Positions 45,531 to 56,515 of a DNA stretch of 64,000 nucleotides are shown piece by piece. This DNA comes from Bolinopsis microptera (Eukaryota; Ctenophora; Tentaculata; Lobata; Bolinopsidae). How positions within the stretch are numbered: the stretch's first letter is position 1; every line of letters begins with the position of its first letter. The position numbers and the translations under genes were made by a program. The DNA lies in contig NC_087080.1 in assembly GCF_026151205.1 (NCBI RefSeq), forward strand, positions 11,085,837 through 11,149,836. The letters run 5' to 3'. Below the pieces are notes generated by a model, which was not told the origin of the DNA, made no database searches, and saw only the letters and a program-made list of their open reading frames with translations.

Positions 45531-46474
45531 GTAAAATACAATATAAGTAAGTAAGACAAAAGTAAAATATAATTTTTATTTTCCACAGAAGAATCAATAC
45601 ATATTGAATTATAAATATCCGATAATTTCATTAAAAATTATTAAAAGTTGCTTTGTAAAATCAAAAACGAAAACGAAAAGCCGCACGCTGAACGCGCGCG
45701 GCATCCTATCGTCAGCTGCCTAACTTGTAGCCGCTAACATCAAAGCCGCCGCGCGCGCCAAGTGCTGTATATATAATTAAGAATTGCACAATTAAACTTT
45801 GTCAAAGATATTTATATACAATTCCTAAATTAAATCAATGATCATGTAGATATGAGTATTAAACACTACTAGTAAAACAAAGTATTTTAGTAAAACAAAG
45901 TATTTTTAGTAAAACAAAGTATTTTATTTATTAGCAGTGCTATCAATTCATATGATATAATTATAAGAATATAATAGTATGTCACACCTATTTAACTGTT
46001 ACGTTCGAGTAGTCGTGCCATGGCTAAATTTAACTAGGACCAGTGGTGTCGATTAACATTTTAAAAGGTGATTCTAAGTGACACAAATGGAAAATTTTAA
46101 GAAAAGACGGATCAAAACACAGATCCAAGGACAAGGAGACCCCACTGCAGGACCATACATGCTATTGGCTTGTGCATGGCCCAAAAGGTTCCAGTTGTCC
46201 AGGAAACTGTACGTAGCTGGTCAACTAGTTTTGAATTCAGACTAGGCTTGATGAGTTCTGGGGTTTCTAGAGTAAGATTTGATGGTGCCAGGTTTGTTCA
46301 GGCGGACATGGAAATTATGCGAGGAATATATAGGTATATAAAAATCATATCAATATAAAAATAGATCCAAAGATTCACACGGCAGTCAGGGAACTTCCAG
46401 ACAGGATGCTTTTGAAACAGGTATAATTAGCGCTTTTGTAATTAGTTGTATGCAAGGGATGGGATGCTGATTGA
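45531..46474. other. Spacer, no gene seen
   Basis: Includes three 17-19-bp units (AGTAAAACAAAGTATTTT) at about 45881-45930 and a CG-rich patch near 45680-45760. The 62-residue frame at 46170-46358 is unsupported. Confidence 0.45.
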
Positions 46475-46603
46475 CTAAGCTGGTTCAATGCCCCAGCTAT
46501 TTAGGGGGAGCCACTCAATTTCACGCCCAGGTGTTGTCAATTGCTGGGTTTCAAGTAAGAGCTTTTTGATACGGCTCTTGATAATTGAGATGGGGGAAGA
46601 AAG
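46475..46603 (-). pseudogene. LINE-1m last C-terminal piece beyond the hAT MITE
   Basis: SPISIIKSRIKKLLLETQQ continues after the MITE duplication and ends GIEPA before a stop at about 46475. It is short, and is assigned by continuity with 46893-47283. Confidence 0.7.
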
Positions 46604-46892
46604 CAGTGGCGTAACGAAAGGCCCTGCTGACCGCGCTGTGCAGGGGGGCGCCGTCTTAGGGGGGCGCCAAATCGTCGTTTGAATGTGGGACAATTTCGAA
46701 AACTTAACTAAAGTACTAGCAAAACTGCGCATTTTGCTCTAGATACACACTTTTTTAGAGATTTTACCGGCGTATTCTTTAAAATCATCTAATTTGTTCA
46801 ATTTTAGGGAGGGGCACCAAAAGGGGAGGGGGCGCCAACAGGGGGGCGCTTTTTTCGGCAGGGGGGCGCCAACAGGCAACGTTACGCCACTG
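46604..46892. mobile_element. hAT-type MITE, copy 2 (289 bp), in LINE-1m
   Basis: Same ends (CAGTGGCGTAACG / CGTTACGCCACTG), length and interior as 19029-19317, with few substitutions. Flanks GAAGAAAG (46596-46603) and GAGGAAAG (46893-46900) are an 8-bp duplication with one mismatch. Confidence 0.92.
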
Positions 46893-47283
46893 GAGGAAAG
46901 GTCGGAAAATTTTCTAGAGCCAGGGACCATGACATTGTTTTCATTAGGAGTGCATTTGTCGAATATTTTATCAACCAAACTGTTCCATATAGTCGTACCT
47001 TTGAAGACAAAATTGTGTTTAGAAATTTCAAGTTTGTGTCGGGGGACCTGCATAGTTTGGCTACATGCTCTGGAACTTGTTTGGAATAAACTTGTCAGAG
47101 AGATAGGTTGATGCAGTTTCAAGATTTTAAACAGTTCAGTGGATATATGTTGGGTGTACAGGTTGTGGATTGACATGATTTTCTCGGTATTGAATATTGG
47201 CTTAGTGTTTTCCAAAGCAAAGCTCCTTTTTGCGATGTGTTCACTGTATGGTCTTGCACGTGCACATGTTTCATAATACTCTG
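46893..47283 (-). pseudogene. LINE-1m C-terminal piece
   Basis: YYETCARARPYSEHIAKRSF, ENTKPIFNTEKIMSIHNLYT and FKILKLHQPISL continue from DRAE across the 3.1 kb element. WNSLVDKIF follows, up to the hAT MITE. The plus-strand LINE has matching blocks (HTKPIFKHNNILAIQNLYTY). Confidence 0.88.
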
Positions 47284-47739
47284 GGGGGGGTGTAACCCAA
47301 AAAAACCCAACTCCTACCCAAGAAAAGGTAATACTGGGATTGGGTTTTTTTGGGTTTTTTTGGGTTTTTTAAACAAAATTTAAACAAAATTCTAGCCATT
47401 TCATTAATTGTATTGAATGTGAATTATTTCCCACTGAGTCTTACCTACGTGTTGTTCTCATGTCTTAACTTAATAGATAGTTTACATAGTATATAAGTGT
47501 GTTTATATTGATAGTATGTTATCACGATAGCAAACAGGATGTCTCGTTCATCGAGATATAATCCATATATATGAATGCACAAAGTGGAAATGTGCCAAAC
47601 GTGGCAAATGTGTTCTCCTGTCATGAAAGGAGGCTATGACGAAGGTCAAGGGCAAGTCAAAGCACATGACTTAAATTACTTGACTTAAGGCGGCTTCAGA
47701 GTCCGAGTCTCGATGATGTGTCTCCAAAGCTTTCTGTCC

Positions 47740-48890
47740 GCCATAAGCTCCTTAATCTCCCCAGTGTTCTTAATCCAGAGTCAGTTATTAGGTTATCGAC
47801 GAAGGTGAGCGGTGGTCTACCCCTCCCTAGGTTCCCAAAGGAGAAGTTGGTGTGCTGCCAGGTCATCATGTCGCTGGATGTGCCCAGCCAACCTCATTCT
47901 TCTGGCCTGTATCTTCGAAATAACTCTTGGGAGTGATCCAAAGACCTCCTTGTTGGTGCGATGTCCTCTCCAGTCCACGTTTAGGGCCATCCGAAGCATT
48001 CTACTGTAACATCTGTCTATTCTTTTCTTCAAAGATTCTGTTATTGTCCACGTTTTCGTTCCATACAGGAAGATTGATTCAACCGTAACTTGAACAGACG
48101 GATCTTTAAATCTCGGCGCAAATTGGACCTCCATATAGCCTACATTTTGTGGTGGCAGCCCATGCCTAAAGTCGTGCTCCGTTGTACTAAAATCCTCAAC
48201 TTCTTCTAAGGCATGTCCGTCCTTAGAAATTATTGTGTGTGGCTCCTCTCCTACTAAATTAACTGTAAGATGCTTGGTTTTAGACAACAAAGATTTCATG
48301 CCTCCTCATCAGATGAGGCTTCTGTAGGACTGTAGCATGTGATGACAGTGAGCCTGGGCTTTCCATTAAGAGACATGGTGAGGATCCTTGCGCTGTAAGA
48401 TTTTATAATTTTATAAGACTTATAGCCTCATATGCGCTGCTGTCCTCGTCAAGATGATTCCTACTCTCCCATTAGAAGCGCCAGCTGCGTTTCTCCACGC
48501 AGATGATATCACTGGATGAATCCCTTTGTTCATCTTTTCTATTCTGGTATTCTCAGCAATCAGCATGCACTACCCGATGTTCGATTCTTGCAGGCCAAGG
48601 ATGTGCAGCTTGCTTCGAGAAAATAGTTCTGCAAGTTCGATGCGTTTGTGCTGTTCTCTGGCTGTTCTTATGTTAAATGTGCTAACCTTAGCAGTCCTTT
48701 TACATGATACAATACAATTGATGTTCATATTTTTTTGATGTTTTCTTGTTTGACTTTCTGTTGAAATAGGTTGTCGTGATGTGGAGACCGAGTCATCAGC
48801 TTCTGTAATAGCAGCGTAATTACCCCGGCAACCACTTCCACTAGAAAAATAAGAGGCTTTAACCCTTAAGCTGTTGATAAACTTCATCTT
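47740..48890 (-). pseudogene. RTE-like LINE inside element F: endonuclease start joined to RT tail
   Basis: The minus strand gives VSTFNIRTAREQHKRIELAE and LHILGLQESNIG (start of an apurinic-type endonuclease), HPVISSAWRNAAG and PRLTVITCYSP in shifted frames. Then, with the RT core missing, it gives VTVESIFLYGTKTWTITESL, RCYSRMLRMALNV and RRMRLAGHIQRH, ending LLLWEPREG. Two thirds of the protein is deleted. It may be cargo of element F or an insertion into it. Confidence 0.8.
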
Positions 48891-48899
48891 GACTTTTCA

Positions 48900-50290
48900 G
48901 TTGGCTCACAATCCTGTGCAGTCCCCTGCACATTGGCAGTGGATTGTGTTCTTAACTCTTGCGCCACTAAAAGGTTAAGGGCATCCGCTTGAACAATAGC
49001 CATCTTTAACTCTCACCATAATATCTTGGGTATCTTGAGCATGTAATTGCACGAACATAATATGCTATACAAGACAAATGTGACACTTCCTTTTTCTACC
49101 CAACAGCATCAGTTGTAATCCTTACCCAATCGTCACCTGCTCCAGTGTGGGACTTTCCGATTTTATTCCAAAGCATAAGGAGGTTAGAGTGAGAACAGAG
49201 CTACACTTTAGCGGGGACTAACCCTTCCCCTGACTACCTCGTTAGCCGGTACCCCGGGCATAGGGAGCCGTATCCTGACCACCAGAGTGTGGTCCAGTCT
49301 AGCTGGGTCAATGGTCATAGTAGACTAGGTTGAACAGGGTAACAGCCAACACCTCTTTAGCTACTGTGCAATCCACAGTAAAGATTTACGAGTCTCAAAG
49401 CCTCTTGTAGACCAAGAGTTAAGGAGTCAATAGATCAAATTATTGAACTACCGGGGCTCAATGTCTCCCGTCGATCGTCCTGCCTTTAGCCTGGACCCCC
49501 TGTCCAGTATCCAGTCTTCAGCACGCGGAGGTAGTGGCTTTCATCATGCTCTCCGATGAGTGTCTGGAAGAGGGCACCAGCAGGATACCCCTTTTCAAAG
49601 TTCTGGGAGCCTCACATCAGACCAGGGCTTCCACCCAGCTTCTATCCAGCGGTGACGCCTTGGGCCACCTAAGCTTCACACAACCATTGAAAGACCACCT
49701 GTCTACTTGTAAAGTGGAGGATATTGACTCATCAGAGGAATGGGCGAAAATAGTAACTGTGTATTGTGATGCTCTGCATCATGATACGGCTGTTGAGGTT
49801 TGCCTCAATGGAGGGCGAGATCGAATGCCATCCCAGTCAAGATTTTAGCGACTACAGGGCCATAAACAAGCGAAGATATCACTCAATATCACATGCGATC
49901 ATGCAGCTGATGGTAACTGCAAGATTCTTTCAGTTGGAGATAGAGCATGGTTTCTCGTTAAGCGGATGATCAGGAAAACGGAAACAGAGATCGTGAAGGT
50001 GAGAAGAAACGCTTTATTCCTCTCGTACCGGTTGCGGTCAGGGTTGGGGTCATCAGTGAGTTGCGTCCCTACTAACTCAATTTGCCATGGCCATCGAAGT
50101 GAGCATTACATATGGCTGATATCATATCTGGATGGCCAACTTCTTCTGAGCACATCAGTGAATAAAATACTGCTTTTGGGTGATATTTAAGCGATTATAT
50201 CTATTGTGATGTTGTAGTGATGAACCACAACAGTGATGTTGTACTAATAATTGTTTTGCTAGGTGCCTACATGATTTTATTTCCTTCAAT
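48900..50290. other. Interior of element F without recognised genes
   Basis: Two unsupported plus-strand frames (49534-49848, 49766-49969). The minus strand near 49200-49400 has a moderately GC-rich stretch that could be LINE 5' UTR. Confidence 0.35.
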
Positions 50291-50396
50291 TTCAAATGAA
50301 AAATTTGTAAAAAACCCAAAAAAACCCAACTCCTACCCTGAAAAAGGTAATACTGGGATTGGGTTTTTTTGGGTTTTTTTGGGTTACACCCCCCCC

Positions 50397-50571
50397 TACT
50401 CTGCCCGGTCAAAGCTTGGTTTGCTTCCAAATAGAAGGCGTACACATCTTTTTTGGATGGAGAACAGTTTAGATAGTCTATACGGTGTGACACCACCCCA
50501 GCTACTGATACAGTAGCTCATATGAGACTTGAATAAGGAGTCATACAGCTTATGGTACTCTGTTTCTGGAA
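50397..50571 (-). pseudogene. LINE-1m RT thumb piece between two insertions
   Basis: Resumes directly after the Helitron with PETEYHKLYDSLFKSHMSY, then CISSWGGV, FSIQKRCVRLLFG and DRAE, parallel to HLSYCISVWGGA / AQKYCLRVLFG in the plus-strand LINE. It stops at the 3.1 kb element. Confidence 0.9.
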
Positions 50572-50601
50572 TCTAACTAATAATCCCAGAATGTGTGTTT
50601 T

Positions 50602-50633
<32 letters not shown>

Positions 50634-51185
50634 AATTTCCGAGCGGCTTAATCAAGAAAACGGTAAGAGTTGCGGGACTGATTTTTTCGGTAAAGTGCCG
50701 ACAAAACTCTGACGAAGTTAAATGATAAAGGTTTTTTAAATCGGTCGTTGGTAAGTGGTTTAATTGATGGTTTTGTACCACAAATGTTACATAAAATGGC
50801 TTGAGCTGCAGAACGGTAAGAGTTACGGGGCTCGCATATGTAGCTGCATAATTAGTGTAATTGAGTTACCCGGGTAAGATTCGCTGTCTATACTATAATC
50901 TCATTAGGGGAGGGGGCACTGTTTGGACTGCAGAGAGAGAGTTCATACTTTCATACGACAATGTTATGCGTGTTCACAAATATGATAGGCGGGTGTGGTG
51001 TTAAGGGTTAATTCCTATTGATTATTGTTTAAGATACTATTACTACTGTTTAAGATACCATTGGATACGTGAGGGCACTCCGAATAGAATTGCTCACCTA
51101 ATGCGGGTTTTGACTCAACGGGTAAATGCTCCTACCCTTTTTAACTGCGGCAGTGAAATCCCGGCCGAAGGCCGGGTTACACTAG
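50572..51185 (+). mobile_element. Non-autonomous Helitron, 614 bp, with exact ends
   Basis: Begins TCTAACTAATAATCCC after an A and ends with hairpin CCCGGCCGAAGGCCGGG (51160-51176), a 5-base spacer and CTAG (51182-51185) before a T. Insertion between A and T, a 5' TC, and a 3' hairpin plus CTRR are the full Helitron signature. The LINE codons on either side rejoin (AAG TTT A / TT CCA), confirming the boundaries to the base. A (TCTG)n run lies at about 50606-50630. Confidence 0.95.
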
Positions 51186-52195
51186 TAAACTTCATAATAC
51201 GTTTAATTATAGCTATACTTGTAGTTAGTTTACTTTTTATGTTATCTAGTTGGGGTTCCCAGGATAGTTAATGGTCTATGATAACACCAAGGAATCTCAC
51301 TTTATCTACTCGTGTAAGCGTGTTGCCTGATAACGTGAGTGAGTTCTCAGAGCCATATTCACGAGCACGTGCACAGGACGAGTACCGGCCAGGTCTGAAT
51401 AACATGTAGACCGATTTGCTTTGGTTAATGTGCAGCAAGTTAGATTCCATATAGTCATTTACAGATTCAAGTACTTTATTAGCATTCAAATAGGCTTCTT
51501 GTTCAGTTTTTCCAGCAACAAATATGTTCGTGTCATCTGCAAACAGTATGAAGTGTCCAAGTTTGCTAGAGTTGGTAATGTCATTAATGTAGAGTAAGAA
51601 GAGGAGAGGGCCTAGAACTGATCCCTGTGGTACCCCATATTCAATTTTGCAGTGATCAGAGTGTGTATTTTGGAAATCAACATACTGCTGTCGGTTACAC
51701 AAATAGCTTTCAATTAGGTCAAGACAGGGCCCTCTTATGCCATAGTGTTCAAGTTTGACAAGTAATTTTCTGTGGTCGATTGTGTCAAACGCTTTGCTTA
51801 AGTCAATGAATATGCCAATTACATGATTCTTACTTTCTAGGTTTTTAATAATGTGCTCAATGGAGTAATTGATGGCATGTGCCGTTGAGTGGTTGGATCT
51901 GAATCCAAACTGTTTATCGTATATGACCATATGTGAAGTAAAGAAGCTATATAGTCGGCAGTAAATTACTTTTTCAAATATCTTACCAAAGATAGGTAGA
52001 ATGGATATAGGCCTGTAGTTATCAAACAGATGTGGGTCTCCTTTCTTAAATACGGGGGTGACCTTACCTATTTTGAGAATATTTGGAAATAGACCCAGCT
52101 TCATGAATGAGTTTAGGAAACCAGCTAGGTGCTTAGAGATTGCAAATATATACTCGACAACAAATATCTGTCGGCACATCGACGATTCAGTCGCC
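51186..52195 (-). pseudogene. LINE-1m reverse transcriptase core
   Basis: Begins in the RT palm: KIGKVTPVFKKGD, NYRPISILPIFGKIFEK, FIDLSKAFDTIDH, EYGVPQGSVLGPLLFLLY and LFADDTN (catalytic FADD). FLGVIID follows, then a TAA at 51268-51270. In-frame sequence continues (LSWEPQLDNIKSKL) to the Helitron junction at 51186. The first ~60 codons of the open frame upstream of 52195 are antisense to the other LINE's ORF1 and do not belong here. Confidence 0.9.
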
Positions 52196-52329
52196 GAAAC
52201 AAAAATCAAATGTTTGCTTTTTCGTTTCGGGAACTGTTTGAACTCAAGAAAGATAAGCTTTGCACCCATCCATGAAGACCATTCACCTACAAAAATGACT
52301 GAAATGTCCCTAGAATCCAACTCAGCCTA

Positions 52330-52535
52330 TATTATGACTCGTTCAAACATGGAATCAGGGCCACCCAAAAAACCGAAGTCAACCCGGCCATGAACGGACG
52401 ATTTTCCATTACCCTTAGAGCCATTAACAGCAAATTCAAAAGAAGCACACTCATTATGGGAGATTCGAACACCAAAACAATCAAGTTCGGTTGTGGTGCT
52501 GGTACTGTGGGCCAGTCTTTCCCTGGTGAAAGAAT
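52330..52535 (+). pseudogene. LINE-2p ORF1 fragment with SGNH (GDSN) esterase motif
   Basis: NGRFSITLRAINSKF then RSTLIMGDSNTKTIKFG and PGERIKAW, the start of the esterase found in ORF1 of CR1-type LINEs (GDS is the catalytic serine block). It ends at TGA near 52535, and the rest of the domain is deleted. An upstream open piece (FRFGNCLNSRKISFAPI) may also belong to ORF1. Confidence 0.75.
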
Positions 52536-52599
52536 TAAGGCATGGTGAGCATGCCCCTATATTTGCCTTCACTTCAGTAGAGACCCCTTGCAATACAGA

Positions 52600-53066
52600 G
52601 CCTCAGAAACATGTCCGCTATTATGATTACTCGAGTTCCAAATTAAAATGCTTTGTAACTGAACTTGAGGTGAAGGTAAACCAGCTCACTCCTTCAACAA
52701 AATTTGATGAGTTTACAGCATGTTTTGACCAGACACTTGACAAACACTGCAAACTGGACGTTCCAAAAGTGACAAAAAGAACTCCCAAACTTAACCCATG
52801 GATTACAGACAGTATCATCCAGTCTGTAGAAAGAAAGCATGAACTACGTAAGGAGTGGTCTGACACCGTTACTAATAAGAACCCTGGTGGTAATATCTTG
52901 CTCTACCAAGTATTTAGTTCAATTATCGTATGATGCTCAAAGCTATCATTAAAGCTGCCAAACGTTGGCATTACTGTAACGAAATTATGAACAACTGTGA
53001 AAACAGCAAGAAAACCTTGCAAATTATTAACGAACTCAGGGGCAAAAAGAAGAGGCAAACCAAGCT
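52600..53066 (+). pseudogene. LINE-2p endonuclease-RT linker
   Basis: YYDYSSSKLKCFVTEL, FDQTLDKHCKLDVPKVTKR and NPWITDSIIQSVERKHELRK are typical of the segment before the RT in CR1/Jockey LINEs. A frameshift near 52925 leads to AAKRWHYCNEIMNN and KKTLQIINELRG, up to the 701-bp insertion. Confidence 0.8.
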
Positions 53067-53767
53067 CCCACATCCAGAAACACACCATCTTGCCAGGCAG
53101 CCTGGGAGGAAATAAGAGGAAATAGAGGAAATTTTTGAGAAAATGAGGAAATTTTTGAGAAGTTACTCCTAAATTTCAAAATATTTTTTTGGAATAAAGA
53201 CAAATTAATTGAGGAAATTTTCGATTGTATAAAAATCAAAGAGGAACATCCTGCCAGTTTTGGAACACAGTGAAATATTCTGATTGGAGAATGCAGATTG
53301 CTGTTGTGAAGTTACCAAATTAACGCGAGTACTTGATTCTTTTCAATCCCAGTTTATTGCTGTCCTACAAATTTCTTTAATGCCAAATGTCGTCTAAAAC
53401 ACCCTATTTCGCAAAAAATTTCCGGAGGGCTTCGCCCCCTAGCCCCCGCCAAGGGGCTCCGCCAAGGGGCTCTGCCAAGGGGCTCTGCCAAGGGGCTCTG
53501 CCAAGGGGCTCTGCCAAGGGGCTCCGCCCCTGGACCCCGTTGGGGGCTGCGCCCCCAGACCCCTGTTGGCTTGCTTCGCTCGCCAACAGCCCCCCCAAAG
53601 AAAAACCTGACTACGTCCCTGCTCGTGAATTGGTCCAGTGTTAAAATGTAAAAATTTGCGAAACGAGCAGGCCACAGAAAAAAGGCAAACTTGCAAGCGA
53701 ATCGAGCGGGCAACAGAATTTAGAAAAAACGCATCTGGGAGGAAATATAAAACTTTCTGGATGTGGG
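53067..53767. mobile_element. 701-bp TIR element with 8-bp duplication in LINE-2p
   Basis: Ends CCCACATCCAGAAA / TTTCTGGATGTGGG and duplication ACCAAGCT (53059-53066, 53768-53775). It carries an AGGGGCTCTGCCA-type GC-rich tandem (about 53450-53520) and no transposase. 8-bp duplication fits hAT or P-like elements. The Pro/Gly/Leu-rich frames on both strands are products of the tandem. Confidence 0.85.
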
Positions 53768-55636
53768 ACCAAGCTCCCATTTATCATTGATAACCAAAGA
53801 ATAGTTGATAGAAGAGCAATTGCTAATGGATTCAATGCTTGGTTTGTCTCTATTGCACCAAAGCTGAATGAGACACTGAATAATCTATCTAATGGCCTGC
53901 CTATATTACCCATGAAAACTTTCTATGACTTCCTGAACCCAAGAAATGAAAAAAATATTAGGCTAGAAGATTGCTCCTCGAACGAAATAATGAAAATCAT
54001 AAGCGAGTTCGAAAATGGTAAAGCCAGTGACATTCCCATAAGTGTAGTAAAAAAGTCATCTCATGTAATTGCACCTGTATTATCGAATTACTTCAATATC
54101 CTCATGACCCAAGTTATATTTCCTGATGTCCTAAAAACTGGTAAAATCACACCTGTATTATATAAGAAAGGTAACCCAGAAGAAATAGAGAACTACCGTC
54201 CTATCTCCACGCTGTCCGTCTTTGGTAAGATCTTTGAAAAGCTCATATATTCTAGAATATACGGATTTGTAAGCTCCCAGGGAGTTATATCGAAGATACA
54301 GTTTGGATTTAGGAAATCTCACTCTACATCTCATGCAGTTAATTACTCTGTAGATTTAATTACGAAATCTCTTAAACTTAAGAATCATGTTTTAGGAATA
54401 TTCATTGACCTAGGCAAAGCTTTTGACACCATCGACCATTCAACACTTCTTATAAAATTAGAGGGATGTGGAGTGAGAGGAGTTGCAAATAACCTCATAA
54501 AAAGCTACTTGACAAACAGGCAACAATACACCGAAGTTGTAGGAGAAAAATCAGATACCCTATCTATTCAATTTGGTGTCCCGCAGGGTTCAATTCTTGG
54601 ACCTCTCCTATTTCTTCTTTATATGAACGACATCACAAACAGTTCTAAACTAGGATCATTTGTTACCTTTGCTGATGATACCAATATATTTTTTGTCGGA
54701 AAAACAAAACGTGAGGCATATGAACGAGGAAATGAGCGTTTGTCATCATTACAGTATTATATGAGAGCGAATAAGTTACATATAAACATGTCCAAGTGCT
54801 GCTACATACACTTCAAACCCACCATGGCAGGTTCTAAGTCAGAGATTTTATCACACCCTGAAGTTGCACTAACCATAGACAACTTTCCAATCAAAAAGGT
54901 TTCATCCGCAAAATTTCTGGGTGTTATAATTGACGAGAACCTATCATGGGAAGATCACATTAAAGCTCTTAAGCAAACTCTAAATCATTCCACATCCACT
55001 TTATGTAGACTTCGCTGCTCCCTTCCAGAATTTCTACATCAACAATTATACTATACCCTGTTCGAATCACATCTTTCTTACTGTATATCTGTATGGGGTG
55101 GGGCAGCTAAGCAACGTATAAGCTCAATATTTACTGCTCAGAAGTACTGTCTCAGAGTACTATTTGGTGATAGGCTGGCGTACCTTGATAAGTTTAAGAC
55201 TTGTGCACGTACTAGGCCTATAGGACACCAGAAACTTGACCAAAAATTTTTCATAAAAGAGCACACCAAACCTATATTCAAGCATAATAATATTCTAGCT
55301 ATACAAAATCTCTATACATACCACAGTTACCTGGAGCTCTACAAGATAATGAAATTCCGTGCCCCAATATCCTTACATGAGGGTTACACATGTTCGTCAA
55401 GGAAACCCTGCCTTCTAATCTGTCAGGCAGACCCACCTGACAACCACAACACTAGATCAACCAAAATTTTAAACATTTTAACCCCAAAGTTCAGAATGAC
55501 TGACTTTACTACTAGTGTAATGTGTTTGCGAGGAAAGCTAAAACGTGCGCTATTAGCCAATCAACATAACCACGCCCTGCTTGATTGGACCATAAAAGAT
55601 TTTGACTGCACAAATGTTATTTTCCAAACATTATAA
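53768..55636 (+). pseudogene. LINE-2p reverse transcriptase (nearly intact)
   Basis: After the insertion the linker resumes (IIDNQRIVDRRAIANGFN), and from ATG 53912 the frame is open for 574 residues. Blocks: KTGKITPVLYKKGN, NYRPISTLSVFGKIFEKL, FIDLGKAFDTIDH, QFGVPQGSILGPLLFLLY, TFADDTN (catalytic FADD), FLGVIIDENLSWEDHI, and the C-terminal SYCISVWGGAAKQRI and HTKPIFKHNNILAIQNLYT blocks, then TAA at 55636. The RT itself shows no obvious damage. The element is dead because the endonuclease is lost and its 5' part is broken. Confidence 0.88.
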
Positions 55637-55715
55637 CTGGCTGGTCACACACATCTCAATTAAATTCCAATTCCCTAAGCTACTGTTTTCCAAGTCTTGT
55701 CCTGTGAGTAAAGTA

Positions 55716-56482
55716 CAGGGTGGGCCAAAAGTCAGTACCCATACGTTGGCCTTTATAGCTCAGTCACTGAGTGCTCAATTTAAATACTTCTTTCTGGTAT
55801 GACTTAGTACCACCACTGGTTCGAGGAATTTGTCAACTCGAAAAATATTCGCGTTCATTTTTTTCAAATGGAGGTTCATTTTCACATTTATTTGATAGTT
55901 TCGATAGTCGGATCAAGCTAAATGTTATTGAATTGTGTTTGGCCATTCGAATTACGTTTGTCCTGAAAGAATTAGAACTGTAGCTTCTCAGATGACCGAG
56001 ATATGAAGCATAACGAGTTTATTCATTACGTGTGATCAGGTGATTGGTTTACCTAATCACGTGATAAGGTGCCCCCGTTAACTACCCCGTTAAACATTAT
56101 GGGAATTGTTAAGGGTGCCCAATTGAAGTGTCGTGTCACGGTGTCACATAATCACCCAGTCAATTTTGTTAACGAGATACAGAAAATGCTTGATAACTTC
56201 GTCATTTCTAATCCGTTTTGCCTCATGTTTTCAGATCATATGCAACATTTGATAATCTACCGTCTCTGAAAAACTTAGGCGTTCAGCATGTTCAGAGAAA
56301 ACAATATAGGTGTTTTAATATTGAATGGGCGTGGTCTAAAATATTCGAATTTTCAAATTTTGACGACGGAATCCTCGAACCAGTAAGTACAGTATGCCAT
56401 CTGCAAAGCAACAGCTCTCAAATATAAAACACAGCGGAGCCATTAAGGCCAACGTATGGGTACTGACTTTTGGCCCACCCTG
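55716..56482. mobile_element. Tc1/mariner-type MITE, 767 bp, in the LINE-2p 3' UTR
   Basis: About 40-bp inverted ends starting CAGGGTGGGCCAAAAGTCAG, flanked by TA (55714-55715, 56483-56484). They are related to the CAGGGTGGCCC ends of the 20420 mariner. No transposase. Confidence 0.88.
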
Positions 56483-56515
56483 TATGTGTGAGAAAGTTTT
56501 AATAAAATAAATGTA

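Larger units (their letters stand above)
47284..50396. mobile_element. Element F, 3.1 kb, ends with poly-G/GTGTAACCC and hairpins, TACTCTG duplication
   Basis: Left end GGGGGGGTGTAACCC, right end its complement, flanked by TACTCTG (47277-47283 and 50397-50403). Just inside each end lies the same ~75-bp hairpin unit (ACCCAAAAAAACCCAA ... TTGGGTTTTTTTGGGT) in the same orientation. The LINE frame it splits confirms the empty site. The interior is mostly a deleted RTE-like LINE (minus strand, 47740-48890) and unassigned sequence. No transposase seen. Superfamily unknown. Confidence 0.8.
46475..52195 (-). mobile_element. LINE-1m: CR1/Jockey-like LINE on the minus strand, dissected by three later insertions
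   Basis: Four coding pieces read in order down the minus strand: 52195-51186 (RT core), 50571-50397, 47283-46893 and 46603-46475. Each gap is one transposon with its own target duplication. The protein continues across each gap at the expected codon, and the plus-strand LINE at 53768-55636 gives a parallel for alignment. It is 5'-truncated at about 52195, head to head with that LINE. Confidence 0.85.
52195..56515 (+). mobile_element. LINE-2p: CR1/Jockey-like LINE on the plus strand, with two insertions
   Basis: ORF1 fragment with SGNH esterase motif, endonuclease-RT linker, full RT core and C-terminus, then a 3' UTR with AATAAA near 56500. The endonuclease is deleted. A 701-bp element (53067-53767) and a mariner MITE (55716-56482) interrupt it. 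Confidence 0.85.

Noticed and set aside
48296-48325. CTGATGAG..GAAA string suggestive of a hammerhead ribozyme core
   Set aside because: The spacing and the conserved C before GAAA do not fit and no stem III/cleavage GUH is placed; simple hairpin of CCTCATCAGATGAGG.
53387-53780. Pro/Gly/Leu-rich frames on both strands
   Set aside because: Arise from the GGGGCTCTGCCAA tandem inside the 701-bp element.
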